The notes below the pieces were generated by a model, which saw only the letters and a list, made by a program, of their open reading frames with translations, ran no database searches and was not told the DNA's origin. DNA of 34,396 bases from an uncultured Ruminococcus sp. (GTDB lineage Bacteria > Bacillota > Clostridia > Oscillospirales > Ruminococcaceae): contig CAMVRM010000038.1 in the NCBI GenBank assembly GCA_947169885.1, positions 1-34,396 on the forward strand. The letters are read 5' to 3'. Made by a program: the position numbers and the translations under genes. Shown piece by piece: positions 32,185 to 34,396 of the stretch. Position 1 is the stretch's first letter. Each line of letters starts with the position of its first letter.

Positions 32185-32650
32185 ACGGCTGACTTTTGAG
32201 GAATATCTCGAACAAAACGGAACGCTCACCTATTACAATGTCGGCGTGAGTATGCTCCCATTGCTAAGACAGGGAAAAGACCTGTTCACCGTGGAGAAGA
32301 CCGACGGCAGGCGCTTGAAAAAAGGCGATGTGGTGCTGTACCGCCGCCGCTCGGGACGTGCCGAAAACGGCGTTGAATATGTTCTGCACAGGATAATCCG
32401 TGTCACCGAAAACGGCTATGTCATTCTGGGCGACAACTGCATAAACAAGGAATACGGCATTGCCGACAGCGACATTTTAGGGCGCATGACAAGCGTCACA
32501 AGAAACGGCAGGACGCTTTCTGCTGACTCTTTTCCCCTGCGTGCTTACGGCGCATTATGGGTCGGGATAACGCCTGTTCGGGTGCTTTTCAAAAGGGCTG
32601 TGCTTTTTGCTAAACGCTCTGCAAAAAAAATATCGAGGTGCTTTAAATGA
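32177..32650 (+). CDS. S24/S26 family peptidase, SipW-like Ser/His type
   Basis: The 157-residue protein has the Ser25 motif VGVSMLPLL, KKGDVVLYRR (48-57), His71 in VLHRIIRV, and YVILGDNC (81-88). The His in place of the Lys of type I signal peptidases is the mark of the S26B/SipW group. It could cleave a leader or signal peptide. A hydrophobic segment at about 120-143 may anchor it to the membrane, but there is no N-terminal TM. The ATG at 32177 overlaps pqqD-like by 8 nt, and its TGA overlaps the kinase start (ATGA). Peptidases of this kind often follow a PqqD-like gene in clostridia. Confidence 0.87.
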   Translation: MTERLTFEEYLEQNGTLTYYNVGVSMLPLLRQGKDLFTVEKTDGRRLKKGDVVLYRRRSGRAENGVEYVLHRIIRVTENGYVILGDNCINKEYGIADSDILGRMTSVTRNGRTLSADSFPLRAYGALWVGITPVRVLFKRAVLFAKRSAKKISRCFK

Positions 32651-33141
32651 AAAAGATCATCGTCATAAACGGCAGAGGCGGCTCGGGCAAGGACACACTT
32701 TGCGAGTTCGCCGCCGAAAGATTCAGGGTCAGGAACGATTCGTCCATAACCCCTATCAAAAAGATAGCCGCACAGGTCGGCTGGAACGGCGGCAAGCTTG
32801 ACCGTGACAGAAAATTTCTCGCCGACTTAAAACAGCTCGTCACCGAATACAATGATTTTCCCAACGAATTCATGCTGGGACTTGCCCGTGAGTTTGCCGA
32901 TTCTGACGAGGAGATATTGTTCCTGCATATCCGTGAACCCGAGCAGATAGCCCACTTTGTCGAGACTGCCGACAGCGAAGTAACAACGCTTCTCGTGCGC
33001 AGAAGTTCTGTCAAAACGAGCTTCGGCAATGCCGCTGACGATAATGTGGAACAGTATGATTACGACCTTATCTATCAGAACGACCTGCCGCTCGAACAGG
33101 CAAAGGAAGATTTTATCCGCTTTCTCGAAGAAAATCTTTGA
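32647..33141 (+). CDS. P-loop kinase, deoxynucleoside-monophosphate-kinase-like
   Basis: The 164-residue protein opens MKKIIVINGRGGSGKDT, a P-loop (9-17) of the GxGGSGKDT type used by phage dNMP kinases and related small-molecule kinases. KIAAQVGWNG, then KFLADLKQLVTEYNDFPNE, FLHIREPEQIAHF and TLLVRRSSV fit that group, with a lid-like Arg pair. The substrate, nucleotide or another small phosphate acceptor, cannot be told. It starts within the peptidase stop (ATGA), so it is coupled to that gene and could act in the same pathway. A hairpin terminator follows. Confidence 0.78.
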   Translation: MKKIIVINGRGGSGKDTLCEFAAERFRVRNDSSITPIKKIAAQVGWNGGKLDRDRKFLADLKQLVTEYNDFPNEFMLGLAREFADSDEEILFLHIREPEQIAHFVETADSEVTTLLVRRSSVKTSFGNAADDNVEQYDYDLIYQNDLPLEQAKEDFIRFLEENL

Positions 33142-33146
33142 CATGA

Positions 33147-33186
33147 TCAAAAGGCTTGAGAGCATCACCGCTCCCAAGCCTTTTGA
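33147..33186. terminator. Bidirectional terminator between kinase and GH16 genes
   Basis: A perfect 12-bp stem, TCAAAAGGCTTG with CAAGCCTTTTGA, is extended by AGC/GCT inside. It ends in CCTTTTGA on either strand, so the T-runs are short. Confidence 0.75.
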
Positions 33187-33218
33187 CTTTCCATTTAACA
33201 TTATCGTGATAGCAAAAA

Positions 33219-34025
33219 TTATTTGGCAGTGAACCTGGCCCACTGATATTCGGCAGTAAGCGGCGTTGTTCCGTCAAAGTGACCGAGCCAGCCGTCAACA
33301 CCCTTGCCGTTCCATGCGTTCATCATAAGCTTTCCGGGGGTAGAGGGAAGATTTTCCGTTGCGGAATAAACTTCCTTGCCGTCAACATACCATGTTATCT
33401 TGTCCGCTTCCCAGTCAAATCCGTATGTGTGAAAATCTTCCGAAGCGTCAAAGCCCAAGTCACAGAGATATTCATGACCGCCCTTGCCGTCGGTGTAATA
33501 GTTGAACTGTACCTGAGTTGTGTCCTTGCCTAAAAATTCGATGTCCACCTCGTCCCACGGGTTGCCGTCAGTCGGACCTGTGTAGGTGAAAAAGGACGAT
33601 ACCACGCCGATATTCTTGATAGGCTTCATGCTGACTTCGTAAAGTCCGTAGCCGTAAAAATCGTTGGTGCGGTATTCAGCGGCGTTGTATTCCTCGGGGA
33701 TATATGTGCTTATCGTCAGCTTCATCAAGCCGTCCTCAAAGGTGCAGTTATCTTTTTTCCATGTGCAGTCAAATGGCGAGCCGTTCGACCAGCCGTCAGA
33801 GGGGATGAACTTGTCGGAAGCGCCCTTTGAAAAATCTGCCAGAAGTGTATAGCTGTCGTCTTCCACGGGAGTTTCCTCCGTTTCGGAAGCAGTCTGTTCG
33901 ATGCTTTCTGTCGAAGCGGCGGGAGTGCTGTCGGCACTGCTTTCATCGCTCTTTTCGGAAGAAGCACAGCCGCAGGCAGCAAGCGCAATGGTCACTGAAA
34001 TGCAAGCTGTCAATAGTCTTTTCAT
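33219..34025 (-). CDS. GH16 lichenase-type beta-glucanase, lipoprotein
   Basis: The 268-residue protein starts with a lipoprotein signal (MKRLLTACISVTIALAAC, lipid Cys18) and a Ser/Thr/Glu-rich linker to about 57. The GH16 beta-jelly-roll follows, with the catalytic EVDIE at 159-163 (Glu159 nucleophile, Asp161, Glu163 acid/base). The NPWDEVDIEFLG and NAWNGKGVDGWLGHF runs fit bacterial 1,3-1,4-beta-glucanases. It would cut mixed-linkage glucan at the cell surface. AGGAGG lies 7 nt before the ATG. It stands alone, convergent with the kinase gene. Confidence 0.94.
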   Translation of the reverse strand: MKRLLTACISVTIALAACGCASSEKSDESSADSTPAASTESIEQTASETEETPVEDDSYTLLADFSKGASDKFIPSDGWSNGSPFDCTWKKDNCTFEDGLMKLTISTYIPEEYNAAEYRTNDFYGYGLYEVSMKPIKNIGVVSSFFTYTGPTDGNPWDEVDIEFLGKDTTQVQFNYYTDGKGGHEYLCDLGFDASEDFHTYGFDWEADKITWYVDGKEVYSATENLPSTPGKLMMNAWNGKGVDGWLGHFDGTTPLTAEYQWARFTAK

Positions 34026-34103
34026 AAAATGACCTCCTGTTGTGAAATTGTCCTGTTAGATCATATCGTTGTTACAATTCTACACTATTTTTAAACGCTT
34101 TTA

Positions 34104-34133
34104 TATCAAAATTTTATCATAAGTATCAAAATT
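34104..34133 (-). repeat. 20-bp-spaced direct repeat upstream of the GH16 gene
   Basis: TATCAAAATT occurs at 34104-34113 and 34124-34133, exactly 20 bp apart. On the minus strand a loose TTGATA-18-TATAAA pair overlaps the copies, so they may be a regulator site at the GH16 promoter. No stronger promoter is seen. Confidence 0.5.
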
Positions 34134-34141
34134 ATATCCAA

Positions 34142-34168
34142 ACAAAAAAGGCGCACAAACTGCACGCC
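34142..34168 (-). terminator. Minus-strand terminator
   Basis: On the minus strand GGCGTGCA and TGTGCGCC-type arms form an 8-bp stem with two wobbles, followed by TTTTTTGTTT. It would end a transcript that comes from the right edge. Confidence 0.7.
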
Positions 34169-34183
34169 CTTATCATAATTACC

Positions 34184-34224
34184 GTCCGAAAAGCGGACAG
34201 CTCATCTTTTATCTATTATCTTTT
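34184..34224 (-). repeat. Second copy of purine-tract and GTCCGC hairpin element
   Basis: On the minus strand a tract of AGATAATAGATAAAAGATG type is followed by GTCCGC-TTTT-CGGAC. The order matches the element at 26404-26480. Confidence 0.6.
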
Positions 34225-34277
34225 CTGCTATAAATGAGCAGATTTGACAATTTACACAAAAGTGAACTTTTAGGCTT

Positions 34278-34354
34278 TTTTTGATATGCCGCCTCATGTG
34301 TTGACTGTTCATAAGTATTTCCTCGGACTATTTTTGATATACCGCTTCATGTGT
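34278..34354. repeat. Direct repeat of 24 bp at the right edge
   Basis: TTTTTGATATGCCGCCTCAT plus GTGT (34278-34301) and TTTTTGATATACCGCTTCAT plus GTGT (34331-34354) match at 22 of 24 positions with a 53-bp step. On the minus strand short frames with MKRYIKN and MRRHIKK begin in them, but none is a supported gene. The rest of 34169-34396 shows nothing else. Confidence 0.65.
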
Positions 34355-34396
34355 CGCTCGTTCGCCGCTGGGCTCACATTGCACAAAGGTAGGCAA

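Noticed and set aside
34169-34396. Short minus-strand peptides containing MKRYIKN and MRRHIKK
   Set aside because: They arise from a direct DNA repeat, have no convincing ribosome sites, and read equally well in another frame.

Overview
The window looks like a chromosomal segment of a low-to-mid GC Gram-positive gut anaerobe, most likely a Ruminococcus-type clostridium (Oscillospiraceae). The pointers are a phenylalanine T-box leader, an IreB protein, strong sigma-A type promoters with 17-bp spacers, Firmicute-style ribosome binding sites, the TIGR03960/TIGR03936 gene pair, a GH3 enzyme and a lipoprotein GH16 lichenase. The genus is an inference; no rRNA or tRNA gene is present.

Layout. 1-245: C-terminus of a repeat-bearing protein. 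421-1440: DHH phosphoesterase (+). 1482-8959 (-): a close run of genes read right to left: RimJ/L-type acetyltransferase, cytidine-deaminase-like enzyme, a TerB-N/TerB-C protein, a BrxD-like ATPase, a BrxHI/Lhr-like helicase, a second acetyltransferase, a zinc-ribbon protein and a metallophosphoesterase. The three middle genes are joined by two ATGA stop/start overlaps and resemble the helicase/ATPase pair of BREX type 2 without methylase or phosphatase. This is the best candidate for an under-described system here. 9028-12253 (-): rplS with its own promoter and structured leader, then the TIGR03936 and TIGR03960 pair under a consensus promoter.

12421-18505 (+): a Phe T-box operon with cdd first, then pheS, two small membrane proteins that look like paralogues, an unknown soluble protein, and pheT. 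18700-18954: ireB alone. 19088-21428: a two-component system preceded by three tandem 11-bp direct repeats, a likely response-regulator site. 21724-23106: MATE transporter, followed by a 161-bp near-palindromic element. 23312-26234 (-): panB-panC-panD-coaX, a translationally coupled pantothenate/CoA operon.

26596-29758 (+): GH3 enzyme and peptide deformylase. 29904-31577 (-): four coupled phage-tail-like genes with their own promoter and no other phage genes. 31927-33141 (+): a mini-operon of PqqD-like protein, S26B-type peptidase and a P-loop kinase. 33219-34025 (-): GH16 lichenase lipoprotein. The last 370 bases hold repeats, a terminator and no clear gene. Purine-rich AAGAAATAAG/AGATAAG tracts recur in many of the intergenic gaps.
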